Assembly (NCBI GenBank): GCA_964542225.1
Contig: CAZITO010000072.1
Location: 1 to 12,408 of the forward strand
Reading direction: 5' to 3'
Source of the DNA: Scybalousia_A sp964542225
Lineage (GTDB): Bacteria; Bacteroidota; Bacteroidia; Bacteroidales; P3
Length of the DNA stretch: 12,408 bases
Shown: in pieces, positions 1 to 7,681 of the stretch
Layout: each line of letters begins with the position of its first letter
Position numbering within the stretch: position 1 is the first letter of the stretch
Made by a program: the position numbers and the translations under genes
Notes under the pieces: model-generated
The model's database searches: none
Seen by the model: the letters and a program-made list of their open reading frames with translations, nothing else
What the model was told of the DNA's origin: nothing

Positions 1-70
1 GCCCGATTTTGACCCCTCGAAAAAGGTTAAGTAGTTGATAATCAATAGTAGCACCTCTATTTTTGACTTA
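1..70. mobile_element. Possible end of an IS21-like insertion sequence (tentative)
   Basis: The first bases contain ATTTTGAC followed by CCC (6-16). A near copy, ATTTTTGAC, lies about 53 bp further on (59-67), with a palindrome TTGATAATCAA (35-45) between them. IS21-family elements are known to carry several short repeated sequences near each end, and I have the impression that GGGGTCAAAAT-type termini occur in Bacteroidota members. That family assignment is recalled, not measured. No transposase (istA/istB) is inside the window; if the element is real, its body lies to the left of base 1. The repeat could equally be chance in AT-rich DNA. Confidence 0.25.
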
Positions 71-93
71 TAAGTGTATATCAATTAAATTTC

Positions 94-112
94 CCGAAAA
101 AATATTTTTCGG
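94..112. repeat. Small hairpin, 8-bp stem
   Basis: CCGAAAAA (94-101) pairs perfectly with TTTTTCGG (105-112) around a 3-base ATA loop. No T-run follows, so a classical terminator for plus-strand transcription is unlikely. It marks the left edge of a GC-richer patch. A second perfect inverted repeat, CAGGCT-C-AGCCTG, lies just beyond it at 115-127. Confidence 0.5.
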
Positions 113-126
113 CTCAGGCTCAGCCT

Positions 127-212
127 GTTTTCATAGGGCAAAGCCACTACCTTTTGGCTCTTACTCTGCCTATTTTCCACCCGTCGGAGGTTTTATAAGG
201 GCAAAGCCGTTA
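127..212. repeat. Imperfect 23-bp direct repeat pair in a GC-rich patch
   Basis: Two copies of a 23-bp unit lie at 127-149 and 190-212, 63 bp apart, and share 18 of 23 bases including an unbroken AGGGCAAAGCC core. The core itself can form a tiny GGC-AAA-GCC hairpin. By hand count bases 111-210 are about 51% G+C and the following 100 bases about 21%, so the patch stands out sharply. The arrangement suggests remnants of an interspersed repeat family. No coding function is supported: the only open frame across it (63-332) runs on into the promoter region. Confidence 0.45.
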
Positions 213-313
213 AAATCATCCTGCTGGTGTTTAATAAGGACTTGTAATAATTTGTGCCAATGTATTTTAAAATTATTTTATATCATAAAATCATTAAAAA
301 CGTATTTTTTTCT

Positions 314-321
314 TACCTTTG
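314..321 (+). promoter_or_regulatory. Promoter -7 box for prfA
   Basis: TACCTTTG matches the TAnnTTTG -7 consensus of the Bacteroidota primary sigma factor, in very AT-rich DNA 67 bp before the prfA start. Transcription would begin a few bases downstream, near 326-330. I see no clear TTTG or TTG -33 partner at the usual spacing, so the call rests on one box plus position. Confidence 0.55.
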
Positions 322-388
322 CAAAATCATAGAATATCACTATTTAAGAAAAGGCAGTTTTTAATATTATTATGAAAGGCTAAAAGAG

Positions 389-1462
389 ATGTTAGATAAA
401 TTAGAGGCTATAAATAAAAAGTACATAGAGGTGGAGAAAAAAATTCAGGACCCTGCGGTTGTGAATGATATGAAAAACTATGTTAAGTTAAACAAGGAGT
501 ACAAAGACCTTGAACCCATAATCAACGCTTATCATCAATACAAAGATATTTTGTCCAACATAGATAATGCAAAAAATGTGATTGCAACGGAAAAGGACGA
601 AGATTTTAGAGAAATGGCAAAAGAGGAATTAAACGAACTATCTGCAAAAAAAGAAAAGATGGAAGAGGATATTCGTTTTATGCTTTTGCCACAAGACCCG
701 CAGGATGCCAAGAACGCTATTTTTGAAATACGTGCAGGAACGGGAGGAGATGAGGCAAGTATTTTTGCAGGCGATTTATATAGAATGTATGTAAAGTACT
801 TTGAAAAAAGAGGCTGGAAAACCGAAGTTGTGGACTACACTGCCGGTACCTCCGGAGGATACAAGGAAATAGTAATGAATGTAATAGGAAAGGACGGAGT
901 TTATGGGCAGATGAAATATGAGAGTGGTGTGCATAGAGTTCAGCGAGTACCTCAAACAGAGACGCAGGGCAGGGTACATACTTCCGCGGCAAGTGTGGTT
1001 GTTTTGCCGGAGGCGGAGGAGTTTGACGTGGATTTGAAAATGAGTGATATTCGTAAGGATATTTTTTGTGCTTCAGGTCCGGGAGGTCAAAGTGTCAATA
1101 CAACCTATTCCGCCATACGTTTAACTCATATTCCTACCGGTATAGTGGTTTCTTGTCAAGACCAAAAATCACAAATAAAGAATTTGGAAAAGGCTATGAT
1201 GGTTTTGCGTACCCGTTTGTTTGAAAGAGAATATTCCAAATACTTGGATGGCATATCTGCCAAAAGGAAAACAATGGTTTCCACAGGAGACAGAAGTGCA
1301 AAAATACGTACTTACAACTATCCTCAATCGCGTATAACCGACCATAGAATCAATTTTACAAGTTACAATTTACAATCCTTTATGGACGGGGACATACAAG
1401 AGTTGCTTGATGCTTTGCAATTGGCTGAAAACGCTGAAAGATTAAAAGAAAGTATAGAATAA
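389..1462 (+). CDS. prfA: Peptide chain release factor 1 (RF1)
   Basis: This is the class I release factor. It reads UAA and UAG in the ribosomal A site and triggers hydrolysis of peptidyl-tRNA in the cytoplasm. The 357-residue length is normal for RF1. The N-terminal helical domain covers roughly residues 1-100. The codon-reading motif PQT is at 188-190 inside RVPQTETQGRVHTS, the RF1-type context rather than the SPF of RF2. The catalytic GGQ is at 232-234 within GPGGQSVNTT, whose glutamine is normally methylated by PrmC. The ATG at 389 follows a purine-rich AAAAGAG and gives the standard RF1 N-terminus. It is the first gene of the plus-strand block, and its TAA is only 3 bp from the next start, so the two are co-transcribed. 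Identification is secure. Confidence 0.97.
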   Translation: MLDKLEAINKKYIEVEKKIQDPAVVNDMKNYVKLNKEYKDLEPIINAYHQYKDILSNIDNAKNVIATEKDEDFREMAKEELNELSAKKEKMEEDIRFMLLPQDPQDAKNAIFEIRAGTGGDEASIFAGDLYRMYVKYFEKRGWKTEVVDYTAGTSGGYKEIVMNVIGKDGVYGQMKYESGVHRVQRVPQTETQGRVHTSAASVVVLPEAEEFDVDLKMSDIRKDIFCASGPGGQSVNTTYSAIRLTHIPTGIVVSCQDQKSQIKNLEKAMMVLRTRLFEREYSKYLDGISAKRKTMVSTGDRSAKIRTYNYPQSRITDHRINFTSYNLQSFMDGDIQELLDALQLAENAERLKESIE

Positions 1463-1465
1463 TTG

Positions 1466-3838
1466 ATGAAAAACGGAATTTTTATAGTTGTTTGTTGGTT
1501 GGCTTTTGTCTTTTGTGGCTTTGCACAACATCGCACGGGAAATGTTGATATTGGTTCTTGGCGAGAGCATCTATCCTATTACTATACTCACAATGTGGTA
1601 AAGGCAGATAAAGAAATTTTGGTTTCTTGTGCTTCCTCGCTTTTCTATTATAACCCACAAACCAACAATTCCAAAACGCTTTCCAAAGTACAGGGTTTGA
1701 GTGATGCCGGAGTGGGTATTGTGGCTTTTGATTCTGTTTCAAAAGCAACAATAATAACATACGAAAATTCCAACATAGATATTTATCATAATGATAAAGT
1801 TTATAATATACCCGATATAAAAAACAGATTTGTAGAAGGTAGTAAATCCATAAATAGTGTATATTTTATAGATGGCAAAGCCTTTTTGGCTTGTGGTTTC
1901 GGAGTGGTTGTTATAGATATAGGCAGGTACGAAATTTTTGATACTTGGTACGTTGGTGAAAACTCTTCTGCTCTTAACGTAAGTGCGGTTTATAGCAATG
2001 ACACTGCTTTTTTTGTTGGCACGGCAAAGGGTGTGCTTTATGCAAAAAAAGATTATTCCACTTTGGCAGCAAGTCAATCTTGGCATAAACTTGCCATTAA
2101 TAAAGAAAATTCCGATAAAGCAATACAGTATGTTGGAAATCTTGGCAAATCCAAAATGCTTATAAGTGCATACACGGGAGAAGGTGCAGAGGTAAGCGTA
2201 TTAAAATATGACGGCTCTGAGGTAGATACTTTAATAGCCTCTATGTATATTCCTTTTGTCAGAAGTTTTGAGGACAAGCAAGTGGTTGCTACATGGGAGG
2301 GTTTTATTGTTTATGATACTAATTTTGGTCAAATTTTCAATGTGGCTCAAACCTCACACCCTGTTAAAAATTCCATAGCAGATTATAAAGATGTACTTGT
2401 GGAAGGCAATAATTTGTGGATTGCTCACAAATCGCAAGGCTTGATATATATCAAGGATTATATGACCTATGTAGATAAAGACACCATATATCCTGCAACA
2501 ATAACTTTTCCGGATGGACCTTTTACCACAGACGTTTATAATATTTCAATAACTCCAAAGGGAAAAGTGTATATTGCTCCGGGCGGTAGGGATGCCATTC
2601 TGACAAATAGGTATTTGGAAGGCAATGTATATTATTATGATGGTAATAGATGGGATTGGGTAAATACAGATTGGGTGAGTAAGAATACGGACAAAACTTT
2701 TTATGATGTTATAGACGTGGCAATAGACCCCAATGATGAAACTCATTTGATGTGTGCCTCTTGGTGGAATGGTATCATAGAAATCAAAAATGATAGCGTA
2801 ATAAATGTATACGACAGCAGCAATACGGATAATTATATATATCCATATGCAAATTCCTATCGTGTGGCAGGAGTGGAATATGATAAATCGGGTAATCTGT
2901 TGGTAGCAAATTCTTTGACCGACCATGCTTTTGCTTACCTTAATTATAGAGGGTATTGGGGCGGTTTTAATACAACAAACTTTTTTTCCTATAGTGACCA
3001 AATAAAAGGTATTTTGGAGGACAGAATACATCATTATCGTTTGATATATTCTTTGAATGGTAAGTGTATAATAGTAAATAACGACAGTCTTTCCATTAAA
3101 CAAATTGACCCGAATAACGGCTCTCTTTTGGCGACAGATAAAATTAATTGTATGACACAAGACCAAGAAGGAGAGATATGGATAGGAACAGACAAAGGTA
3201 TAAAGGTTATATATTCTTTGGACAATGCTTTTAATGGTGCTGGGACGATGGCTCCTGTGGAGTGCAATAACATTATTTATACGGAAGGCATAGAGGCTCA
3301 GTATTTATTGAGTTTTGAGGATGTACAATGTATTATGGTAGATGGAGCAAATAGAAAGTGGGTGGGAACAGAGAGAAGCGGTGTATATGTACTCAGTGAA
3401 AACGGAGATAAGGAATTGTATCATTTTACAGCGGAAAATTCTCCATTGTTGTCAAATAGAATTACTTGCCTGGCTCAACATACTCTTACGGGAGAAATAT
3501 TCATAGGTACGGACAGGGGGCTGATTTCTTATCGTCCCGAGAGTATGCCGTCATTCGAAATAAAGCAAGAACTTGTTGTTTTTCCCAATCCTGTTAGGGC
3601 AGATTATCAAGGAAGTATTGCTATAAAAGGTTTTGTAAAAGATTCCGATGTAAGAATAACCGATGCTCAGGGCAGAATGGTGGCTCATTTAAAATCATTG
3701 GGAGGACAGGCCGTTTGGGATGGCAAGAATTTTAAGGGGCAAAGAGTGGGAAGCGGGGTTTATTATATTTTTTCTTATGCCGATAATGACTTGGGGGCAA
3801 CCACTAAGGCAGATGGTAAGTTTATCATCATAAAATAA
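1466..3838 (+). CDS. porZ: PorZ-like type IX secretion system surface protein (two beta-propellers plus C-terminal domain)
   Basis: A 790-residue exported protein. Residues 1-20 are a signal peptide with hydrophobic core and a GFA-Q cleavage site. After it comes W-x-x-HLSYYYTHNV and a GLSD motif, typical of PorZ-family propellers. Propeller-type repeats of the form W/F-x-GT-x-x-G recur near residues 570, 630 and 677. Residues about 697-790 form a C-terminal beta-sandwich with FPNP, a WDGKN motif and GSGVYY, like T9SS sorting domains. In Porphyromonas gingivalis, PorZ (776 residues, two propellers plus such a domain) works at the cell surface with the sortase PorU in the attachment complex that processes T9SS cargo. 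The length, domain order and start context fit that protein, but I cannot exclude a related two-component-regulator-type propeller protein. ATG 1466 is preferred over the in-frame TTG at 1463. recO follows after 14 bp. Confidence 0.68.
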   Translation: MKNGIFIVVCWLAFVFCGFAQHRTGNVDIGSWREHLSYYYTHNVVKADKEILVSCASSLFYYNPQTNNSKTLSKVQGLSDAGVGIVAFDSVSKATIITYENSNIDIYHNDKVYNIPDIKNRFVEGSKSINSVYFIDGKAFLACGFGVVVIDIGRYEIFDTWYVGENSSALNVSAVYSNDTAFFVGTAKGVLYAKKDYSTLAASQSWHKLAINKENSDKAIQYVGNLGKSKMLISAYTGEGAEVSVLKYDGSEVDTLIASMYIPFVRSFEDKQVVATWEGFIVYDTNFGQIFNVAQTSHPVKNSIADYKDVLVEGNNLWIAHKSQGLIYIKDYMTYVDKDTIYPATITFPDGPFTTDVYNISITPKGKVYIAPGGRDAILTNRYLEGNVYYYDGNRWDWVNTDWVSKNTDKTFYDVIDVAIDPNDETHLMCASWWNGIIEIKNDSVINVYDSSNTDNYIYPYANSYRVAGVEYDKSGNLLVANSLTDHAFAYLNYRGYWGGFNTTNFFSYSDQIKGILEDRIHHYRLIYSLNGKCIIVNNDSLSIKQIDPNNGSLLATDKINCMTQDQEGEIWIGTDKGIKVIYSLDNAFNGAGTMAPVECNNIIYTEGIEAQYLLSFEDVQCIMVDGANRKWVGTERSGVYVLSENGDKELYHFTAENSPLLSNRITCLAQHTLTGEIFIGTDRGLISYRPESMPSFEIKQELVVFPNPVRADYQGSIAIKGFVKDSDVRITDAQGRMVAHLKSLGGQAVWDGKNFKGQRVGSGVYYIFSYADNDLGATTKADGKFIIIK

Positions 3839-3852
3839 TAAACCGCTTATCA

Positions 3853-4446
3853 ATGATAGAGAAAACGACGGGAATAGTCCTCAAAATTTTTCCTTTCAAG
3901 GAAAGCAGTAGTATAGTAGAAATGTATACCGAAAAATGGGGACTGAAATCTTTTATCATTAAAGGAGGTAGAAAAAAAAACGCACAGGTAAAAAGTGTTA
4001 TTTTTCAACCTTTGCAAGTGGTCAGTATAGCAGTGTATGTGAATAAAAATAGTACTTTGTCGCTTATAAAGGAGGCTTATATAAATGAAAATTTGGACAA
4101 TATATATTGCGAGATAGTTAAAACTTCTTTGGCGTTTTTTATAACAGAGGTTATAAAATTATCTTTACAAGAAGAGGCTCCGGATGAACATCTTTTTAAG
4201 TTTCTTTATGACTCTGTTTTAAAATTAAATGATTCCGATAAAGTGACTTTGAAAGATTTTCATCTTTATTTTCTTTATTATTTTGCCAAAATATTGGGCT
4301 TTGAGGCACCTTTTCTATCTACACAAACCCAAAACAAACAGGAGCGTATGGAAAAACTTTCGCTCTTTATAGATTTTTATCAAGAAAATATTACTAATCA
4401 TAAAAAAATCATATCACAAGAAGTCCTAAAACAAATACTTTCTTAA
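3853..4446 (+). CDS. recO: DNA repair protein RecO, internally shortened
   Basis: RecO helps load RecA onto SSB-coated single-stranded DNA, with RecR, in the RecFOR gap-repair pathway. Residues 1-80 form the N-terminal OB-fold: TTGIVLK-x-FPFKESSSIVEMYTEKWG, then the conserved KGGRKKNA and FQPL segments. Residues 80-150 are the start of the helical domain, including the conserved helix around FFITEVIKLSL. The protein has 197 residues where Bacteroidota relatives have about 240. The missing part is internal: after LGFEAP (about residue 155) the usual FDL-x-x-G-x-F region is absent, yet the usual closing helices (LFIDFYQENI to VLKQIL) are present. There are no zinc-ligand cysteines, as is common in this phylum. 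It probably shares a transcript with porZ. Confidence 0.88.
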   Translation: MIEKTTGIVLKIFPFKESSSIVEMYTEKWGLKSFIIKGGRKKNAQVKSVIFQPLQVVSIAVYVNKNSTLSLIKEAYINENLDNIYCEIVKTSLAFFITEVIKLSLQEEAPDEHLFKFLYDSVLKLNDSDKVTLKDFHLYFLYYFAKILGFEAPFLSTQTQNKQERMEKLSLFIDFYQENITNHKKIISQEVLKQILS

Positions 4447-4489
4447 TTTAAATTTACTGCAAACATATATTTAAAACTATAAAAAATAT

Positions 4490-4497
4490 TATCTTTG
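4490..4497 (+). promoter_or_regulatory. Promoter -7 box for xth
   Basis: TATCTTTG matches TAnnTTTG exactly. It lies 28 bp before the xth start, in the only long gap (79 bp) of the plus-strand block, so xth and the genes after it can probably be transcribed independently of recO. The short distance implies a leader of about 20-25 bases. No clear -33 box is seen. Confidence 0.6.
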
Positions 4498-4525
4498 CCA
4501 TATTGTTTTAGCAAGTTAGAGCAGA

Positions 4526-5293
4526 ATGAAAATATATTCATATAATGTAAATGGAATAAGAGCGGCCATGAAAAAGGGATTTATGGAGTGGTTGCAAGAA
4601 AGCGGAGCGGACGTGGTATGTTTGCAAGAGACAAAAGCACAAACAGACCAAATTCCAATTTTGGATTTTGCATCTGCGGGGTACAAATGCTATTGTTTGT
4701 CGGCACAAAAAAAAGGTTATAGCGGAGTTGCCATATTGACAAAGAATGAACCCGAGGGCAAATCTTTTGGAATGGGAATAGAAAAATATGACCTTGAGGG
4801 TAGAATGATAAGAATAGATTTTCCCTCTATCTCCATAGCAAGTATTTATCACCCGGCTGGTGTTTCCGGAGAGGAAAGGCAAGCCTTTAAAATACAATGG
4901 TTAAACGATTTTCAATTATATACCAAAGAGTTGGAAAAGCAAATACCAAATCTTATTCTTTGCGGAGATTATAATATTGCTCACGAAGAAATAGATATAC
5001 ACGACCCTAAGGGCAATGCCAATCATTCGGGATTTTTACCTGAGGAAAGACAGTGGATGACTGATTTTATAAACTCCGGCTTTACAGATAGTTTTCGTTA
5101 CATAAACCCACAACAAAAAGACGCTTATTCGTGGTGGTCTTATAGAGCAAATTCCCGTATGAAAAACAAGGGCTGGCGTTTGGATTATTGTATGGTGTCA
5201 AATGCCATTAAAGACAAAATAATAGACGCAGGCATAGAACCACAGGCAATGCAGTCAGACCATTGTCCTGTATGGGTAGAAATAAAAGACTGA
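4526..5293 (+). CDS. xth: Exodeoxyribonuclease III / AP endonuclease (XthA family)
   Basis: A 255-residue exonuclease-endonuclease-phosphatase fold protein. The family cuts DNA 5' of abasic sites and removes 3' blocking groups and nucleotides in base excision repair, using Mg2+. All the landmark residues are visible: NVNGIR (7-12), the metal ligand E35 in LQETK, Y108 in SIYHPAG (E. coli Y109), D148 and N150 in CGDYNIA, the DIHDP segment that follows, the substrate-binding YSWWSYR (201-207), D220 in WRLDY, and the catalytic pair D245-H246 in QSDHCPV. Length is typical. The ATG at 4526 gives the exact family N-terminus. Stop codon is TGA. It is followed after 24 bp by the lipoprotein gene. I am confident of the family; preference among exonuclease, AP endonuclease and phosphodiesterase activities cannot be read from sequence. 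Confidence 0.95.
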   Translation: MKIYSYNVNGIRAAMKKGFMEWLQESGADVVCLQETKAQTDQIPILDFASAGYKCYCLSAQKKGYSGVAILTKNEPEGKSFGMGIEKYDLEGRMIRIDFPSISIASIYHPAGVSGEERQAFKIQWLNDFQLYTKELEKQIPNLILCGDYNIAHEEIDIHDPKGNANHSGFLPEERQWMTDFINSGFTDSFRYINPQQKDAYSWWSYRANSRMKNKGWRLDYCMVSNAIKDKIIDAGIEPQAMQSDHCPVWVEIKD

Positions 5294-5317
5294 GAAAATT
5301 ATAAAACTTTAATTATT

Positions 5318-6277
5318 ATGAAAAAGATAAGGATAGCAGCAGGAGTTATTTGTTTGATTTTGATTGCAACAAGTTGTGTAAGTTCAAAGAAATACAATGA
5401 TTTATTAAATCAATACAACACCAAAAGTGATGACTTTAACAATGTAAAAATCAAATTGGATGAGGCTACATTAGAATTGACTTCTTCAAAAACAGAATTG
5501 CAAAACTGTGCGAAAAACAAAGATTTGTTAAAGCAAGAAAATGATAATTTGAAACAAGAAAACTCTCTTTCCAAACAAGAATTGGAAGAATTGCAAAACC
5601 AACTCAAACATTCTAACAGTAGAATAAACGAGGTGCTTAATGATAAAAGCAAGCATTTAACCGAATTGAGCAATCAATTGGCAACCAAAGAGCAAGAATT
5701 AAGACAAAAGGAAGAAAATTTGGATTCTTTGCAAAACGCTATGTTTTCATCTCAAGAACAAATAAAAAAGATGAAAACTCAATTAGAGGCTTCAAACAAA
5801 AAATTGGAAGATATACACAATAAGTTAAAACAAGCCCTGTTTGGTTTTGAGAAAAAAGGACTTAGTATAGAAAACAAGAATGGTAAAATCTATGTTTCTA
5901 TGGATGAAAAACTTTTGTTCTCTTCAGGTTCTTGGCAGGTAAGCGAGGAAGGAAAAAAGGCTTTATCGGAAATGGCTGTAATACTTGCCAATAACATCGA
6001 CATAGATATTATGATAGAAGGACACACAGACAATGTGGAATTGAAAGGAAAGAATCAAATAAAAGATAATTGGGATTTGAGTGTTATGAGAGCAACATCT
6101 ATAACAAAAATATTGTTATCCGATACGGGAATTGCTCCTCAAAGAATAATTCCTTGCGGTAGGAGTGAGTATATGCCTATTGCAGACAATAAAACAGCCG
6201 AAGGACGTGCCAAGAATCGTAGAACGGAAATAATACTTTCTCCAAAAATCAATGAATTGCTAAATATTTTACAATAA
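5318..6277 (+). CDS. OmpA-family lipoprotein with long coiled coil
   Basis: A 319-residue envelope protein. Residues 1-19 are a lipoprotein signal peptide ending in the lipobox IATSC, so Cys20 is the predicted lipidated residue. Residues about 25-175 are Lys/Glu/Gln/Asn-rich and heptad-like, a predicted coiled coil long enough to reach across the periplasm. Residues about 185-312 are an OmpA C-terminal peptidoglycan-binding domain: LLFSSGSWQVSEEG, EGHTDN, the NWDLSVMRA binding motif with its Asp/Arg environment, then GRSEYMPIADN and GRAKNRRTEI. It is therefore likely an outer-membrane-anchored tether that grips peptidoglycan. It has no beta-barrel and no WD40 repeat, so it is neither a true OmpA porin nor PorE-like. 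The exact role is unknown. It sits 24 bp after xth and 20 bp before the MutS-like gene, in a probable shared transcript. Confidence 0.88.
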   Translation: MKKIRIAAGVICLILIATSCVSSKKYNDLLNQYNTKSDDFNNVKIKLDEATLELTSSKTELQNCAKNKDLLKQENDNLKQENSLSKQELEELQNQLKHSNSRINEVLNDKSKHLTELSNQLATKEQELRQKEENLDSLQNAMFSSQEQIKKMKTQLEASNKKLEDIHNKLKQALFGFEKKGLSIENKNGKIYVSMDEKLLFSSGSWQVSEEGKKALSEMAVILANNIDIDIMIEGHTDNVELKGKNQIKDNWDLSVMRATSITKILLSDTGIAPQRIIPCGRSEYMPIADNKTAEGRAKNRRTEIILSPKINELLNILQ

Positions 6278-6297
6278 AAACTTTTTATTACAACAGA

Positions 6298-7671
6298 ATG
6301 AATTTCAAAGAGGCTATTGGAAAATTTCCATTACTAAAAAGTATCTATGAGGAACTTGTAATAAAAACCGATATGGGAAGGCAAATGTTGTTTTATTCCG
6401 AGTTTTCTGATAACAAGGAGGAGCTGGAAAGACAGCACGAGGCTATATTTGTTTGTCAAAGATACATAGAAAGTTTAACTAATAATGATAAGATGCTGTT
6501 GGAATGTATATTATATGATATACACAACATTAGCGGAAGCATTAGACTGTTACAAAATGGAGATTGTTTGGATGATATAGGTCTTTTTGAAGTTAAGGCT
6601 TTTTGTTTGTCTTGTAAAAAATTAAAAAAAATGCTTTCAAATTTAGAATTTAAAGAATTTATTTTTAATGATTTGCAAGAAGTAATAGATTTATTGGACC
6701 CTGAAGGCATACAAGCCAATCAATTTTATATCTATCCGGCCTATCACCCTATGTTAAGCACAAAAAGAAAACTTTTTGAGCAATACAAAAAGGAAACAGA
6801 CGCAAAGGCAAATGAGGTTTATGAAGAAATTTTGGAGATAGAAAATGAGGTAAGAAAAACTTTATCCCAAAAACTGCTTGTCCATTGTAATCAAATTCAG
6901 GAAGATATAGAAAGAGTTGGTTTTTTTGATATTTGTATGGCAAAGGCTGAATTGAATATTAAATTTAATCTCACCTGCCCAACAATATCAGATAAAAATA
7001 TAGTAAACTATACCAAGATTTTCAACCCTGTATTAAAGTCCCTTTTGCAAGCAAAGGGCAAAGACTTTCAAGCCATAGACATTAGTTTGGATAAATTACC
7101 GACTTTGATAACCGGAGCCAATATGGCAGGTAAAACGGTTGTTTTGAAAACACTTGCTTTATCTCAACTAATGTTGCAATTTGGTTTTTTCCTTCCTTGT
7201 GAAAAGAGTGAGGTCGGTTTGTTTAAGGAGGTTCTTTGCTCCATAGGAGACAATCAAAACGAAAACGAAGGACTTTCTTCTTTTGCTTCAGAGATATTGT
7301 TGCTAAATTCTATAATTCAAAAGGTTAAAACAAAGGAAAGATATTTGGTTTTGGTGGATGAATTGGCGCGTACCACCAACCCTACAGAGGGAGTTAAATT
7401 GTTGGAGGGTTTTATTCGTACCATAGAAAATGGTAATTCTGTTACGGTGGTTACAACTCATTATTCCAATATAAAAGTAGAATGTAAGCGATTGCGAGTA
7501 AAGGGGTTTATAGGCAAAAATATGCAAACACCTATTTCCATAGACAATCTTGCCGATAATATGGATTATTCTTTAATTGAAGACAATAGCAATATTGCTC
7601 CTAACGAGGCTATTAATCTTTGCAATCTTTTGGGTATAGACAAAGATTGGCTGTCAAATATAAACGATTAG
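6298..7671 (+). CDS. MutS-family ATPase without mismatch-recognition domain (KamC-like)
   Basis: A 457-residue protein with a helical lever/clamp-like region (about 1-265) and a MutS-type ABC ATPase domain (about 265-420). Visible motifs are the Walker A GANMAGKT (273-280), the signature segment GLSSFASEI (325-333), the Walker B and neighbour LVLVDELARTTNPTEG (D354, E355), and the switch histidine H388 in TTHYSN. It lacks the N-terminal mismatch-binding domain (Phe-x-Glu) of MutS and the Smr nuclease tail of MutS2, so mismatch repair is unlikely. The DELAR-x-TNP-x-EG form and the QFGFFLPC stretch resemble, from memory, KamC, the ATPase proposed to reactivate lysine 5,6-aminomutase with KamB. 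No kam genes are in the window, so this function is an inference. Stop codon is TAG; a terminator follows. Confidence 0.75.
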   Translation: MNFKEAIGKFPLLKSIYEELVIKTDMGRQMLFYSEFSDNKEELERQHEAIFVCQRYIESLTNNDKMLLECILYDIHNISGSIRLLQNGDCLDDIGLFEVKAFCLSCKKLKKMLSNLEFKEFIFNDLQEVIDLLDPEGIQANQFYIYPAYHPMLSTKRKLFEQYKKETDAKANEVYEEILEIENEVRKTLSQKLLVHCNQIQEDIERVGFFDICMAKAELNIKFNLTCPTISDKNIVNYTKIFNPVLKSLLQAKGKDFQAIDISLDKLPTLITGANMAGKTVVLKTLALSQLMLQFGFFLPCEKSEVGLFKEVLCSIGDNQNENEGLSSFASEILLLNSIIQKVKTKERYLVLVDELARTTNPTEGVKLLEGFIRTIENGNSVTVVTTHYSNIKVECKRLRVKGFIGKNMQTPISIDNLADNMDYSLIEDNSNIAPNEAINLCNLLGIDKDWLSNIND

Positions 7672-7681
7672 AATTGAGCAT

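Larger units (their letters stand above)
1..388. other. Gene-free left edge, upstream region of prfA
   Basis: No convincing gene lies here. It holds the possible insertion-sequence end (1-70), the hairpins and direct repeat (94-212), then an AT-rich stretch with the prfA promoter-like box. An 89-codon open frame at 63-332 reads through the palindromes and the promoter and has a composition unlike the real genes, so it is not called. No tRNA or other structured RNA was recognised. Confidence 0.6.

Noticed and set aside
63..332. 89-codon open frame upstream of prfA
   Set aside because: It has a TTG-type start, crosses two hairpins, the direct repeat and the prfA promoter box, and has no recognisable protein pattern.
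1463..1465. TTG as the start of the porZ-like gene
   Set aside because: An ATG follows immediately at 1466 and gives a normal signal peptide; using TTG adds only one residue.
2030..2050. TGGCACG resembling the -24 half of a sigma-54 promoter
   Set aside because: It lies in the middle of the porZ-like coding sequence and lacks a GC dinucleotide at the required spacing.
2546..3166. 206-codon minus-strand open frame inside the porZ-like gene
   Set aside because: It lies entirely antisense to a well-supported gene, with Ile/Tyr-rich composition produced by the opposite strand and no recognisable domain.
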